Shown: positions 1 to 7,203, numbered from the stretch's first letter. The stretch is 8,194 bases of DNA from an uncultured beta proteobacterium (GCA_902826155.1 CADEDU010000152.1:1-8194); one strand, 5' to 3'. The notes: generated by a model not told the origin, from the letters alone. Numbers and translations are program-made.

Positions 1-489
1 ATCGACGACACCCTGGTGTGCGGACCGCAGACGCCGGCCGAGCCTTTCGTGCCGTTCTGGGCCCGGCGGCGCTACGCCGAGCCTGTGCGCGCTGGAACGG
101 GCGGCTTGCTGCGCGCGCTGCGCGAGCGTCGCTGCCGGATCTGGCTCTATACGAGCTCGCGTCGCCCGCAACGCTATCTGCACGGCTGGTTCCGAAGCGC
201 CGGCGTGCGTCTGGCCGGGGCCGTCAATCTGTGCGAGCACGAACGAACGCTCGGCTGCCGCGGCCCGTCGAAGTTCCCGCCCGCGTTCGGCATCGATCTG
301 CACGTCGACGATTCGCTCGGCGTTCAGCTCGAAGGTGCGGAGCACGGATTTCGGGTCGTGCTGGTGGAACCGTCGGATCGACAGTGGTGCGAGACCGTGT
401 TGCGCAGTGTCGATTGGATGCTCGCGCAGCGACGCGAGGCGCTCGGTGCACCGCCGGTCCTGCCCCGGACCGCGCCAGCCCCTGCCTAG
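1..489 (+). CDS. HAD-superfamily hydrolase, 5'-truncated by window edge
   Basis: The reading frame is open from base 1 and ends at TAG 487-489, so the N-terminus lies outside the window; 162 residues are visible. HAD enzymes are mostly phosphatases that form an aspartyl-phosphate intermediate. Seen here: IDDTLV at residues 1-6 fits motif I (DxDxT) with the nucleophilic Asp just before the window and D2 as the acid/base Asp; the hydrophobic strand ending LYTSS (T51/S52) fits motif II; K91 in GPSKFPP fits motif III; and HVDDS (D103, D104) fits the metal-binding motif IV. All core motifs are therefore present in the right order, and the short spacing suggests a small cap or none. The substrate cannot be read from the sequence. 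The CorA-like gene starts 61 bp downstream on the same strand, so co-transcription is possible. An ATG at 16 is open in this frame but would cut off motif I, so it is not the true start. Confidence 0.85.
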   Translation: MDDTLVCGPQTPAEPFVPFWARRRYAEPVRAGTGGLLRALRERRCRIWLYTSSRRPQRYLHGWFRSAGVRLAGAVNLCEHERTLGCRGPSKFPPAFGIDLHVDDSLGVQLEGAEHGFRVVLVEPSDRQWCETVLRSVDWMLAQRREALGAPPVLPRTAPAPA

Positions 490-550
490 CGCCACACCGC
501 CCGCACTCGCGCCTTCGATATCCACGCGGCGACCCATCGCGTTCGCGCGC

Positions 551-2287
551 ATGTCAACCCCGGACACGACCCTCGTCCGCCACTTCCGCCAGATCCTGCT
601 CTGGCCGGTGGAACTCGTGCTGTCCGGCGAGGGCACCTCCATTCGCCAGCACTGGGAAGCGTTACAGCAATCCAACGGCGGGCTGTGGAAGGAGATCGAT
701 GATGAGTTCACCGGCGATCCGCGACAGTTCCAGGAGCGTCACTACCACGAGTTCGTCTCGTTCTTGCCCCACGTGCAACGCTTTCTGTATGGCGGCGAGC
801 TGGGTCGCACCCGTACCGACGGCTACGGCGAGTCACCGATGCGGGTATTCCGCCGCACCGACATTGCACGCGTGCGCGTGGCCTTCGACGACACGCCCGA
901 GCCGATCGAGTTCGAGATCGCGCACGTCGATCTGTACTTCTTCTACGACCTCGACATCGCATTGCTCGCCGTCGAGATCTACGCCGACGATCTGCCGCTC
1001 GCTCTGGCGCAGGAGACGATGTTCCGGCTCGGTCGCGCCTACCCGGCGTTCTGGGAACGCGACGGCCGTGCCGGCAACTGTCCGCGCAGCGTGCAATGGC
1101 TGGCCGCGAACGGCGCCGTGCTCGCGAGTTCGGACTACGAGCAGCGTGCTGACTACCTGAGCTACGTGTGCGAGCACCGCGCCCCGCGGCTGGCTGCGCA
1201 TTGGGAGTACCTGCTGCACCCGATCGCCAGCCATCATCTGAACGCGGGCGAAGGCATCCGGCTGCGACAGCTCGAGTACTACCGCATGCCGCTGATGGCG
1301 TATCTGTCGCTGGACGACCCCAGACAGCTGAGCCGCGCCGATTTCGTGAGGCTCGCATTCGCCTCACCGCCCGGCGATTCCTCGACGCTGCCCTACTCCG
1401 CGTATTCACTGCGCGACTTCGAGCCACGCTACTGCTTCGACCGCGACTGGCATGAGGGCGCCGACGGCAACGCGATCCGATATTTGTGCTGCGGCCACGC
1501 GTTCGTGGTGGTGGGACCGGCCTCGAGCGCCTACTTCACCGACGCGGAGAACGGACTGCTCGCGCAGTTTCGCCACGCGCTGTTCCTGCTCGGGCTGATC
1601 GCGCACGTGCACAAGGCCGCGCTGCTCATGCTCTCGGAGCGTCTCACCATCGCCATCGGCCAGATGGAGATCTCCGATGCGCAATCAGTGCGCGTGTTCC
1701 GGCGCTCGATCCGCCAGTCGCTCGAGACGTTCCTGCGCTTCACGCACCGCTACTGGTTCCACGAAGTGTCCGATCAGGCGCATGCCCGGCAGCTGTTCCG
1801 GATGTGGACTGAGCATCTGGGCTCGGAGCGCCTCTTCAGCGAAGTGCGCGAGGAGATCCAGGACATGAATCAATACCTGGAAGCCGGCAGCATGCGCCGC
1901 CAGACCAACACCATGGTCCGGCTGACGGTGGTGACGACCTTCGGTCTGATCGGCACGGTCGCGACCGGATTCCTCGGCATGAATCTCATCGCCGCCGCGG
2001 ATCAGCCGTTGGCGAACAGGTTCGTCTACTTCCTGATGGTGCTGATTCCGGCGATCGGGCTGACGTTCTACACGGTCCACAAGTCGGCGCGCTTCGCGGA
2101 GTTTCTGGAGGCGCTCGCCGATGAGCGACTGGCACCACGCGACAAACTCGGGGCACTGATGCGGGTGTGGCGCCGCGAGCATGTCGCTGGACGGCCACTG
2201 GCTCCTCACGCCGCACCTCGATCCTCGCATCGACCCGCATATCACGCTGCACCTCGCCCCATGCCCCACGAAGTGCCGCGCCCATGA
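551..2287 (+). CDS. CorA-like membrane protein with long N-terminal domain
   Basis: The product is 578 residues. CorA proteins are pentameric Mg2+/Co2+ channels of the inner membrane with a cytoplasmic N-terminal domain and two C-terminal helices joined by a loop beginning with GMN. Seen here: a soluble domain of about 450 residues, a charged helical stretch (about 375-450), TM1 (about 458-475) running into G476-M477-N478, a short loop, TM2 (about 491-509), a basic flank, and an Ala/Pro/His-rich tail (547-578). The GMN motif next to TM1 and the TM spacing support the CorA superfamily. The protein is far longer than typical CorA (about 320-370 residues), with both a large N-terminal domain I do not recognise and an unusual tail, so the transported ion, or transport at all, is uncertain. 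The ATG at 551 is chosen because the frame upstream (open from about 335) overlaps the HAD gene and has biased, non-protein-like composition. No strong Shine-Dalgarno is visible. The stop overlaps the start of the lipoprotein gene. Confidence 0.75.
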   Translation: MSTPDTTLVRHFRQILLWPVELVLSGEGTSIRQHWEALQQSNGGLWKEIDDEFTGDPRQFQERHYHEFVSFLPHVQRFLYGGELGRTRTDGYGESPMRVFRRTDIARVRVAFDDTPEPIEFEIAHVDLYFFYDLDIALLAVEIYADDLPLALAQETMFRLGRAYPAFWERDGRAGNCPRSVQWLAANGAVLASSDYEQRADYLSYVCEHRAPRLAAHWEYLLHPIASHHLNAGEGIRLRQLEYYRMPLMAYLSLDDPRQLSRADFVRLAFASPPGDSSTLPYSAYSLRDFEPRYCFDRDWHEGADGNAIRYLCCGHAFVVVGPASSAYFTDAENGLLAQFRHALFLLGLIAHVHKAALLMLSERLTIAIGQMEISDAQSVRVFRRSIRQSLETFLRFTHRYWFHEVSDQAHARQLFRMWTEHLGSERLFSEVREEIQDMNQYLEAGSMRRQTNTMVRLTVVTTFGLIGTVATGFLGMNLIAAADQPLANRFVYFLMVLIPAIGLTFYTVHKSARFAEFLEALADERLAPRDKLGALMRVWRREHVAGRPLAPHAAPRSSHRPAYHAAPRPMPHEVPRP

Positions 2288-3525
2288 TCATGCGCCTGTT
2301 CGCCGTGGCGATCGCTTCGCTGCTTGCCGCCTGCACCGGCACGATCGGCTCGATGAAGGACGAGCGCCTGCTCTACAACGAAGCGATGAAGTCCGCCGCC
2401 GAGGAGCAGTTGCTGCTGAATATCGTCCGACTGCGTTACAGCGACACCCCGAGCAGCCTGACGGTCTCCTCGATCGCCATGCAGACCGAAACGCAGCGCT
2501 CGTTCGGCATCGTGCCGTTCTTCGGCACCGCCAACAACGAGAGCGAACTGCGTCGCTTCACCGGTTTGTTGCCGCAATTCCAGGTGCAGTCGATCAACCG
2601 CCCGACGATCTCGCTCACGCCGCTCGACGATCAGGACTTCACCCGGCGCCTCTTTACACCGATGACGGCCGAGGGCGTGCTCTATCTCGCCAAGACCTCG
2701 TGGCCGATCGCCACCGTGTTCCGGCTGTGGCTGGAGAACCTGAACTGGATTCCCAACGCGTCGAGTGCAAGCGGTCCGACTCCCGCGCGCGCTCCCGAGC
2801 TTTCCGAGTTCGAGCGCGGCATGCGCGCGCTGCAGGCGCTGCAGGATCGCAATCTCATCGTGTTCTCCACCGAGGAGCGCGAGGAGGCGCTTGCCAGCGA
2901 CATCGCCGCGGAGCGGGTCACCGCCGCCGATCTGATCGCCGCCGCCAAGGAAGGCTTCGAGTACCGATCGAGCCAGGACGGCAAGAACTGGACGCTGATC
3001 AAGCGCCGGCGCGTACCGGTGATGCGCGTACACCCCGACGCGATCCGCGCGACCGACATGACCGAGATGGCCCGGATTTTCCGGCTGCGGCGTGATGCGA
3101 CACGCTTCGAGATCGAGATCGAGAAGGTGGATCCGTTCACCTATCCGCCGCGCGGCATGGAGACCATCGATCTGGAGACCCGGTCACTGTTGCAGGTGCT
3201 CTACTTCGTCTCCAAGGGCATCGAAATCCCCGCCGATCACCTGCAACGCGGATTCGCCGTGCACACCCGGACGGCCGACGGCAGGCCGTTCGACTGGAGC
3301 GAGGTCACACGCGGACTGTTCAAAGTCAGCTCAGCCATCGCCGATCAGCCGCCGACAACCGCGCACGTGGCGGTGAAGTACCTCGATCATTGGTTCTATA
3401 TCGACCGGCGCGATGCAGACACCATGTCGACCTTCTCGCTGTTGATGGAGCTGGCGCGGCTGGAGTTGCCAGGAGCGGGTCGCGCGGGCGGGCCGACGCT
3501 CACGTTGCCGTTGGGTGGGCGCTAG
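2284..3525 (+). CDS. conserved lipoprotein of unknown function
   Basis: The product is 413 residues. The N-terminus is a short lipoprotein signal: Met-Arg, the hydrophobic run LFAVAIASL, then lipobox L14-A15-A16-C17, so Cys17 should be lipidated and the mature protein membrane-anchored. The residue after Cys is Thr, not Asp, which in enterobacterial rules favours export to the outer membrane. The early mature part has a motif-like stretch, EEQLLLNIVRLRYSDTPSSL, which I recall from unannotated proteobacterial proteins of similar size, and the C-terminus ends TLTLPLGGR. I recognise no enzymatic domain. The ATG at 2284 overlaps the stop of the CorA-like gene as ATGA, typical of translational coupling. 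A second ATG at 2290 would also keep the signal peptide (Cys15). The frame is open further upstream (to 2167), but starting there would bury the lipobox inside the protein. No clear Shine-Dalgarno precedes either start. Confidence 0.85.
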   Translation: MIMRLFAVAIASLLAACTGTIGSMKDERLLYNEAMKSAAEEQLLLNIVRLRYSDTPSSLTVSSIAMQTETQRSFGIVPFFGTANNESELRRFTGLLPQFQVQSINRPTISLTPLDDQDFTRRLFTPMTAEGVLYLAKTSWPIATVFRLWLENLNWIPNASSASGPTPARAPELSEFERGMRALQALQDRNLIVFSTEEREEALASDIAAERVTAADLIAAAKEGFEYRSSQDGKNWTLIKRRRVPVMRVHPDAIRATDMTEMARIFRLRRDATRFEIEIEKVDPFTYPPRGMETIDLETRSLLQVLYFVSKGIEIPADHLQRGFAVHTRTADGRPFDWSEVTRGLFKVSSAIADQPPTTAHVAVKYLDHWFYIDRRDADTMSTFSLLMELARLELPGAGRAGGPTLTLPLGGR

Positions 3526-3583
3526 CGCTCGAACGGGGTCGCGCGATCGGCGCGCCTCACCGGCCTGATTTTCGCTGCAGAGG

Positions 3584-5149
3584 TCAGTCTTCACCATCTT
3601 CGGCGTCGTCGCTGTCAGCGTCGCGATCGTGCCCCGACGAGTGGTGGCGCGGCAGCACGATCTCGAACAGCGTGGTCGTGTCGCTCACTTCGTTGGCCAC
3701 CGCGAGGTAGTAGCTGCCGCGAGCCTTGAAGGCGACGAGCCCTTCCGGTGAGACGTCGCCGTCGCTGACGATCATGTCCAGGTATGTGACCTTGCGCGGA
3801 TCAGTGATGTCGTAGATCGCAACCGCCGATTTGGTAGTGCGCTCCAGACCGATGAAAGCGAGCACGCGCCCCTTGATGCGCAGCCGTGCCACGCCCTCGG
3901 GCTCCACGCCCTTGTTGTCGCTGCGGCCATCGTCGTAGATGCCCAGCCGGATCGCCTCGCGATCGAGCTGGCTGCCGCTGTCGAACACGATGTTGCCGTG
4001 CGTGTCGCGGATGGAGAAGGAGCGCGCACCGAACGCCACCAGCGGTCCGCCTTTGCGCGACTCGACGTTGGAGAAGGTCAGACGGGCGAGGTCGGAACTG
4101 TCGGGCACGTACTCGATCGTCGCATCGCCGGCACCACCGCGTCGCTCGTCCTCGCCGTCGGCGCTGCCGTTGTCGCGTGAATCGCCTTCGTTGGCCATGA
4201 CCAGGTAGGTGCGGCCCCGATGTTCGTAAGACGCGATGCCGTCGGGTTGATACAGCCCTTGCACCGCGACGCTGCGCAGCTCGATGCGCCCGTCGCGATC
4301 ATTCGGGTCGATCTCGTTGCCGGGCAGGCTGAAATCCTTGGTGCCCAGGCTGAAAATGCGTTCGAACCGTTGCGTGCGCAGGTTGAGCACGGCGATGCCG
4401 TTGGCTTCCTGCAGTCCGACATAGGCGTACCTGCCCTCTTTATCGACGGTGATGTACTCGGGTTCCGGTCCGTAGGCGCTGTAGCTCGCCGGCTGCGTCG
4501 GCACGGTGCCGTTGGCCGGGAACAGCCGCAAGGTGTCGTAACCCGGGATGCTCGGATCGATCGGCAAGCTGATCGCCACACGACGGTGCACGTCGATCAC
4601 GCTCACGCTGCCCACCGGATCAGTCGCACTGAGATTCGCCGCAGGCGGGCGTGGATTGGGTGTACCTTCGTTCGCCACCAGCACCTGACGACCGTTGGGC
4701 GTGAAGGTCAGCATGTCGGGCAGCGCGCCGACGGTCACCGGTGCGCCATGTTGGCGGCGCGATCTGGTGTCGTAGAACACCACCACACCTGGCAGGGTTC
4801 GGTCCTGCCCATTCTCGATCGCCAGCGCCGCGAGCTCGTCGTGGATCGCAACGCTGTTGACCGATCCGAAGTTGGTCACGTCGATGTGCGCCAGCAACTG
4901 GCCGCTCGGACGATCGAGCACATCCACGCCCACCACGCCTGCCACCCACAACGTATCGGTGCGGCGATCGTAAGCGACGATCTCGGCTTTCTGTCCGGTC
5001 ACGCCACCTTGTGCGTGCGGGTACTGCCACAAACGCCGTACCTCGACATCGGCGGCATGAGCAAGCAGATTGGCGGAAATGAGAACAGCGGCGAGCAGCA
5101 CTCGCGCGCCGGTGCGCAGCACTTGACGGACAGGATTGAGCGGGAGCAT
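3584..5149 (-). CDS. choice-of-anchor I family exported protein
   Basis: The product is 521 residues. Members of this family are secreted or surface beta-propeller-like proteins, some annotated as alkaline phosphatases; they share a body but use different C-terminal anchors. Seen here: a Sec signal (basic residues up to R16, hydrophobic core 17-29, cleavage site A30-H31-A32); the family hallmark segment PDGIASYE...YLVMANEGDSR (about 302-325); and the closing motif PEGLVAF...YLAVANEVSDTT (about 468-493). Several repeated strand-like segments (for example YVGLQEANGIAVLNL) fit propeller blades. The C-terminus has no LPXTG, PEP-CTERM or other anchor I recognise, only a His then Asp/Glu-rich tail (500-521), so a periplasmic or secreted soluble form is likely. 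The ATG at 5149 is preferred over a TTG at 5170, which gives a longer n-region; neither has a good ribosome site. The gene is convergent with the lipoprotein gene (58 bp apart) and isolated from upstream genes by a terminator. Catalytic function cannot be shown from sequence alone. Confidence 0.9.
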   Translation of the reverse strand: MLPLNPVRQVLRTGARVLLAAVLISANLLAHAADVEVRRLWQYPHAQGGVTGQKAEIVAYDRRTDTLWVAGVVGVDVLDRPSGQLLAHIDVTNFGSVNSVAIHDELAALAIENGQDRTLPGVVVFYDTRSRRQHGAPVTVGALPDMLTFTPNGRQVLVANEGTPNPRPPAANLSATDPVGSVSVIDVHRRVAISLPIDPSIPGYDTLRLFPANGTVPTQPASYSAYGPEPEYITVDKEGRYAYVGLQEANGIAVLNLRTQRFERIFSLGTKDFSLPGNEIDPNDRDGRIELRSVAVQGLYQPDGIASYEHRGRTYLVMANEGDSRDNGSADGEDERRGGAGDATIEYVPDSSDLARLTFSNVESRKGGPLVAFGARSFSIRDTHGNIVFDSGSQLDREAIRLGIYDDGRSDNKGVEPEGVARLRIKGRVLAFIGLERTTKSAVAIYDITDPRKVTYLDMIVSDGDVSPEGLVAFKARGSYYLAVANEVSDTTTLFEIVLPRHHSSGHDRDADSDDAEDGED

Positions 5150-5271
5150 TGCAGATCGGGTGTTGGGCAAGATCGGGGTTTGGCGGGAGCGGTGTTGGAC
5201 CGCGAAAAGCGGATCGGTGCGAGGCGCTCCGCTGAATCACGCGACGCGCTCGCTTATCGTGCGCAGCACAG

Positions 5272-5289
5272 ATGACAACGCCGTGACAC
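5272..5289 (-). promoter_or_regulatory. possible Pho-box-like direct repeat
   Basis: Read on the minus strand, GTGTCAC, a 4-nt spacer GGCG and TTGTCAT form two copies of a TGTCA core with an 11-nt period. This is the geometry of PhoB boxes (CTGTCAT repeats with 4-nt spacers). Ten bases downstream lies CACGAT, a weak -10 match (3 of 6). It sits 123 bp upstream of the ATG of the choice-of-anchor I gene, in the interval that must hold its promoter. Against it: the spacer is GC instead of A/T rich, the first half-site matches only the core, and such short repeats arise by chance. This is a suggestion, not a demonstrated site. Confidence 0.2.
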
Positions 5290-5405
5290 GCCTGCCCGTC
5301 GCGCTTCGCGGTGCGGGCAGTTGCCGCAGGGCGCGCTCAGTCGCCACACGCTCGCGATCGCACTATGTCCAGCCAGAAGTATCTCCAGCGCAGTACCTTT
5401 GCGCG

Positions 5406-5435
5406 AAAAAGAAATGGCGGCCGCTAGGGCCGCCA
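5406..5435 (-). terminator. rho-independent terminator for the leftward operon
   Basis: On the minus strand a perfect 8-bp stem, TGGCGGCC and GGCCGCCA (5435-5428 and 5422-5415), closes a 5-nt loop CTAGC and is followed at once by TTTCTTTTT (5414-5406). This is a textbook intrinsic terminator. The plus strand lacks a T tract after the stem, so it works leftward only. It lies about 140 bp past the stop of the small exported protein gene and would end transcripts from that gene and possibly from psd, separating them from the choice-of-anchor I gene. Confidence 0.85.
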
Positions 5436-5574
5436 GCAGGGTGCAGTGATCGTTGTTGTTCGACAGGTCGCTCGGCTGAGCGTTTGCGCTGGTGCGTGGT
5501 GAGACTGCATTCGACGATACGCGCCGCGTGCGAAATCCCGGTGACGCGGTGATGACCGATTCGTGATCCGGGCC

Positions 5575-6003
5575 TCAGGCTGCGGGTTGTGAGCTCGGCG
5601 CGAACTGCGACCCGTCCGTCGACAGCAGAAGCGGGCGGGCGGGCTGATCGATGCGTGCCCATTCCAGACACCAGTTTGGGGCCACGGACACGCTGCTCCG
5701 GGCGCGCAGAACGAAGTCGTCGCCGGGTTCGACAGGGTGGCTGGGCGCGAACGTGGCGCCGATGATCTCGCAGGCCGACGGGCGCCCTACTTGCGCGCGC
5801 TCGGGCGGTCGCAGCACGCGCCACCCGGGCTCGGACACATCGCGCCAGGGCTGGTTGTCGGTGCGCGCATCCTGAATGATGCGAAACACCGCCAGGGCGG
5901 ATTGCTCGCTTTCCCCATGCTGCGCCTGTACCAGCAGCGCGCCCTGCCCGCCGCACAGCGGAAACAGCGCCAGTCCACCCAGGGCGATCGTCCATCGAGT
6001 CAT
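5575..6003 (-). CDS. small exported protein of unknown function
   Basis: The product is 142 residues and I do not recognise the family. From the ATG at 6003 it begins MTRW followed by a hydrophobic, Gly/Ala/Leu-rich run to about residue 27 ending LLVQAQ, which can serve as a Sec signal with cleavage near A27 (V-Q-A). The mature part has three Cys-containing or Trp-rich patches (QPWRDV, PSACEIIG, APNWCLEW) with alternating hydrophobic residues typical of beta strands; its two Cys could form a disulfide in the periplasm. Balanced amino acid composition and preference for G/C in third positions argue that this frame is real. The frame stays open to an ATG at 6192, which would give 205 residues, but GGAGG there abuts that ATG with no spacing and the hydrophobic segment would become internal. 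An AT-rich promoter-like patch also lies between the two starts. It lies downstream of psd on the same strand and is followed by the terminator. Confidence 0.6.
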   Translation of the reverse strand: MTRWTIALGGLALFPLCGGQGALLVQAQHGESEQSALAVFRIIQDARTDNQPWRDVSEPGWRVLRPPERAQVGRPSACEIIGATFAPSHPVEPGDDFVLRARSSVSVAPNWCLEWARIDQPARPLLLSTDGSQFAPSSQPAA

Positions 6004-6286
6004 GGCCGATGATGCCCCAGCCCGCTGGATATCTCGTTGAACATATAAGAGACCGTCGGCCTGCTCCAGCGCGGGGCCGTGGCGCAACAGCAGCCTCGTG
6101 CCGTATCCATGCGGCGCCTCGATCAGGACATCGGACGCATCAGCGTGCGTCCCTGCATCCGCGCTTTCTTGTACCTGCTGCAATTCCCGCATCCTCCGTT
6201 GCGCTCGATCCGAGCGTGTGCCGCGTGCTCGACATGGGGTCTCGCACCAGCGTGCGCCACGTCTGTTACGGGCTCATGAACGCCTC
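6004..6286. other. 283-bp gap between psd and the small exported protein gene
   Basis: No convincing gene is seen on either strand. The minus frame of the small exported protein continues open to 6192, and plus-strand frames here are short and Arg/Ser-rich. A 7-bp inverted repeat, CTCATGA and TCATGAG (6273-6279 and 6287-6293), overlaps the psd stop codon but has no T tract, so I do not call it a terminator. Read-through from psd into the small gene is possible. Confidence 0.4.
6042..6047 (-). promoter_or_regulatory. possible -10 element for the small exported protein gene
   Basis: On the minus strand TATATG (4 of 6 to TATAAT) lies in the most AT-rich patch of this neighbourhood, 39 bp upstream of the ATG at 6003, which would leave a leader of about 30 nt. 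No good -35 hexamer is seen 16-18 bp further upstream, so support is weak. The reverse complement also gives TATAAG on the plus strand (6044-6049), but no gene follows in that direction. Confidence 0.2.
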
Positions 6287-7168
6287 TCATGAGACGCTAA
6301 ACGGCCCACGGCGCTCCATCAGCCGCTGACCCATTCGAATGGTTGCGCCCTCGATGACACTCGCGCACAGCGTGAACCCCGGCGGCGCGAAGACGATGAT
6401 GGTCGAGCCGTGTTCGAACCAGCCCAACTCCTCGCCACGGCTGACCGGCGTGTCGCAGCGGAACTCGCGCGCACCGCGATGTCGCGTCGACAGTACGGTG
6501 TGCAGACAATGCAGCCGCAGGCTCGCCACCAGGATCGCAGCCACCGGCACCATCGTGATCAGCGCCCCGTCCTGCACGCGCAGACGCATGACCGCGCGCT
6601 CGTTGCGGCAGAACAGGTTTTCGATCCGCCGCAACGCGATCGGGTTGACGTTCCAGGTGTCGCCGCTGATGGAGGTCACCCGTTCGATCCGCCCGTCATC
6701 AGGCGCATGGAAGCGGTGGTACATGTTCGCCGTGAGGCGCAGGGTGACGTAGACGCCACCGCGATAGTGCGCGACCAATGCATCATCGTGCAGCAGATCC
6801 TGCAGCGCATAGCTCAGCCCCTTGATCTGCAGCACGCGGCCGGTGTCGATCGATCCTGACGCACCGACGAGCGCATCGCAGGGGCTGGCGAGCACGCGCG
6901 CGTCCGGGTCGATCGGACGTGCGGCGGGCTTCAGTTCGCGAATGAAGCAGTCGTGCAGACTGGTGAAAGAGGACTTCTGCGCTTCGTGCAGACGCAAGTC
7001 GGCGAACGCGCGCCAGGCCGCCAGCGACAGGTCGCGGATCAGCGGCTGCTCGATCTTGCTGAACCAGCCGAACCAGTGCGTGACCAGCCGCCGCGGAATG
7101 CGGTTGGTGAGCAGGAAGTTGACGTCTTCGCGCAGGAAGACGTTCAGCAGGGCTGATCGCAGGGACAC
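6287..7168 (-). CDS. psd: phosphatidylserine decarboxylase proenzyme
   Basis: The product is 293 residues (E. coli Psd is 322). Psd decarboxylates phosphatidylserine to phosphatidylethanolamine at the inner membrane. The proenzyme cleaves itself at a conserved G-S, producing a beta chain and a short alpha chain whose N-terminal Ser becomes the pyruvoyl cofactor. Seen here: D98 in SPCDALVG and H151/H154 in YHRFHAP match the autocleavage and catalytic Asp and His region of the family; QIKGLSYALQDLL (114-126), SGDTWNVNP (168-176) and NLFCRNERAV (184-193) are family blocks; the cleavage motif is H253-G254-S255-T256, giving an alpha chain of 39 residues. Family members commonly have LGST; His in place of Leu is a mild variation and the reactive G-S-T is intact. 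The start is GTG at 7168, reading GTG TCC CTG; the ATG 10 bp upstream is out of frame. The next gene is divergent, 35 bp away. All catalytic residues are present, so the gene should be active. Confidence 0.95.
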   Translation of the reverse strand: MSLRSALLNVFLREDVNFLLTNRIPRRLVTHWFGWFSKIEQPLIRDLSLAAWRAFADLRLHEAQKSSFTSLHDCFIRELKPAARPIDPDARVLASPCDALVGASGSIDTGRVLQIKGLSYALQDLLHDDALVAHYRGGVYVTLRLTANMYHRFHAPDDGRIERVTSISGDTWNVNPIALRRIENLFCRNERAVMRLRVQDGALITMVPVAAILVASLRLHCLHTVLSTRHRGAREFRCDTPVSRGEELGWFEHGSTIIVFAPPGFTLCASVIEGATIRMGQRLMERRGPFSVS

Positions 7169-7203
7169 GATGCTGTCATGTTGGATGCGTAGCCTGCGCG
7201 CCC

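Larger units (their letters stand above)
5150..5574. other. 425-bp intergenic region upstream of the choice-of-anchor I gene
   Basis: This gap holds no convincing gene. Open frames crossing it on both strands have the Arg/Ala-rich composition of GC-rich noise. It contains a strong leftward intrinsic terminator (5406-5435), a bulged GC hairpin at 5292-5320 (CTGCCCG pairing with CGGGCAG, no T tract), a short hairpin at 5388-5404, and a Pho-box-like direct repeat at 5272-5289 on the minus strand. Because transcription from the right is stopped at about 5406, the choice-of-anchor I gene must be driven from a promoter within about 5150-5405. Confidence 0.6.

Noticed and set aside
18..1160. Plus-strand frame of 380 codons overlapping the HAD and CorA-like genes
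   Set aside because: The product is extremely Arg/Ser/Ala-rich and overlaps two genes with real motifs in other frames.
3519..3583. Palindrome GCGCTAGCGC and GC hairpin (3541-3555) between the convergent genes as a bidirectional terminator
   Set aside because: The stems are only about 5 bp and the nearest T run (TTTT near 3570) is not adjacent; simple GC-rich composition explains it.
4220..5275. Long plus-strand open frame (351 codons) opposite the choice-of-anchor I gene
   Set aside because: It is the mirror of a recognisable gene with signal peptide and family motifs, and has no protein-like domain of its own.
5417..5424. NotI site GCGGCCGC followed by TAG, hinting at cloning vector sequence
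   Set aside because: It is fully explained by the perfect stem of the natural terminator; flanking sequence is not vector-like.
5436..5574. A 27-codon minus-strand small ORF (MQSHHAPAQT...) ending in the terminator loop
   Set aside because: No ribosome site and no protein-like composition; likely chance.
5570..6192. Longer 205-residue form of the small exported protein starting at ATG 6192
   Set aside because: GGAGG abuts this ATG with no spacing, and the hydrophobic signal-like segment would become internal. Kept as an alternative, not the main call.
6273..6293. Inverted repeat CTCATGA/TCATGAG at the end of psd as a terminator
   Set aside because: The stem is short and AT-containing, overlaps the stop codon, and no T tract follows on either strand.
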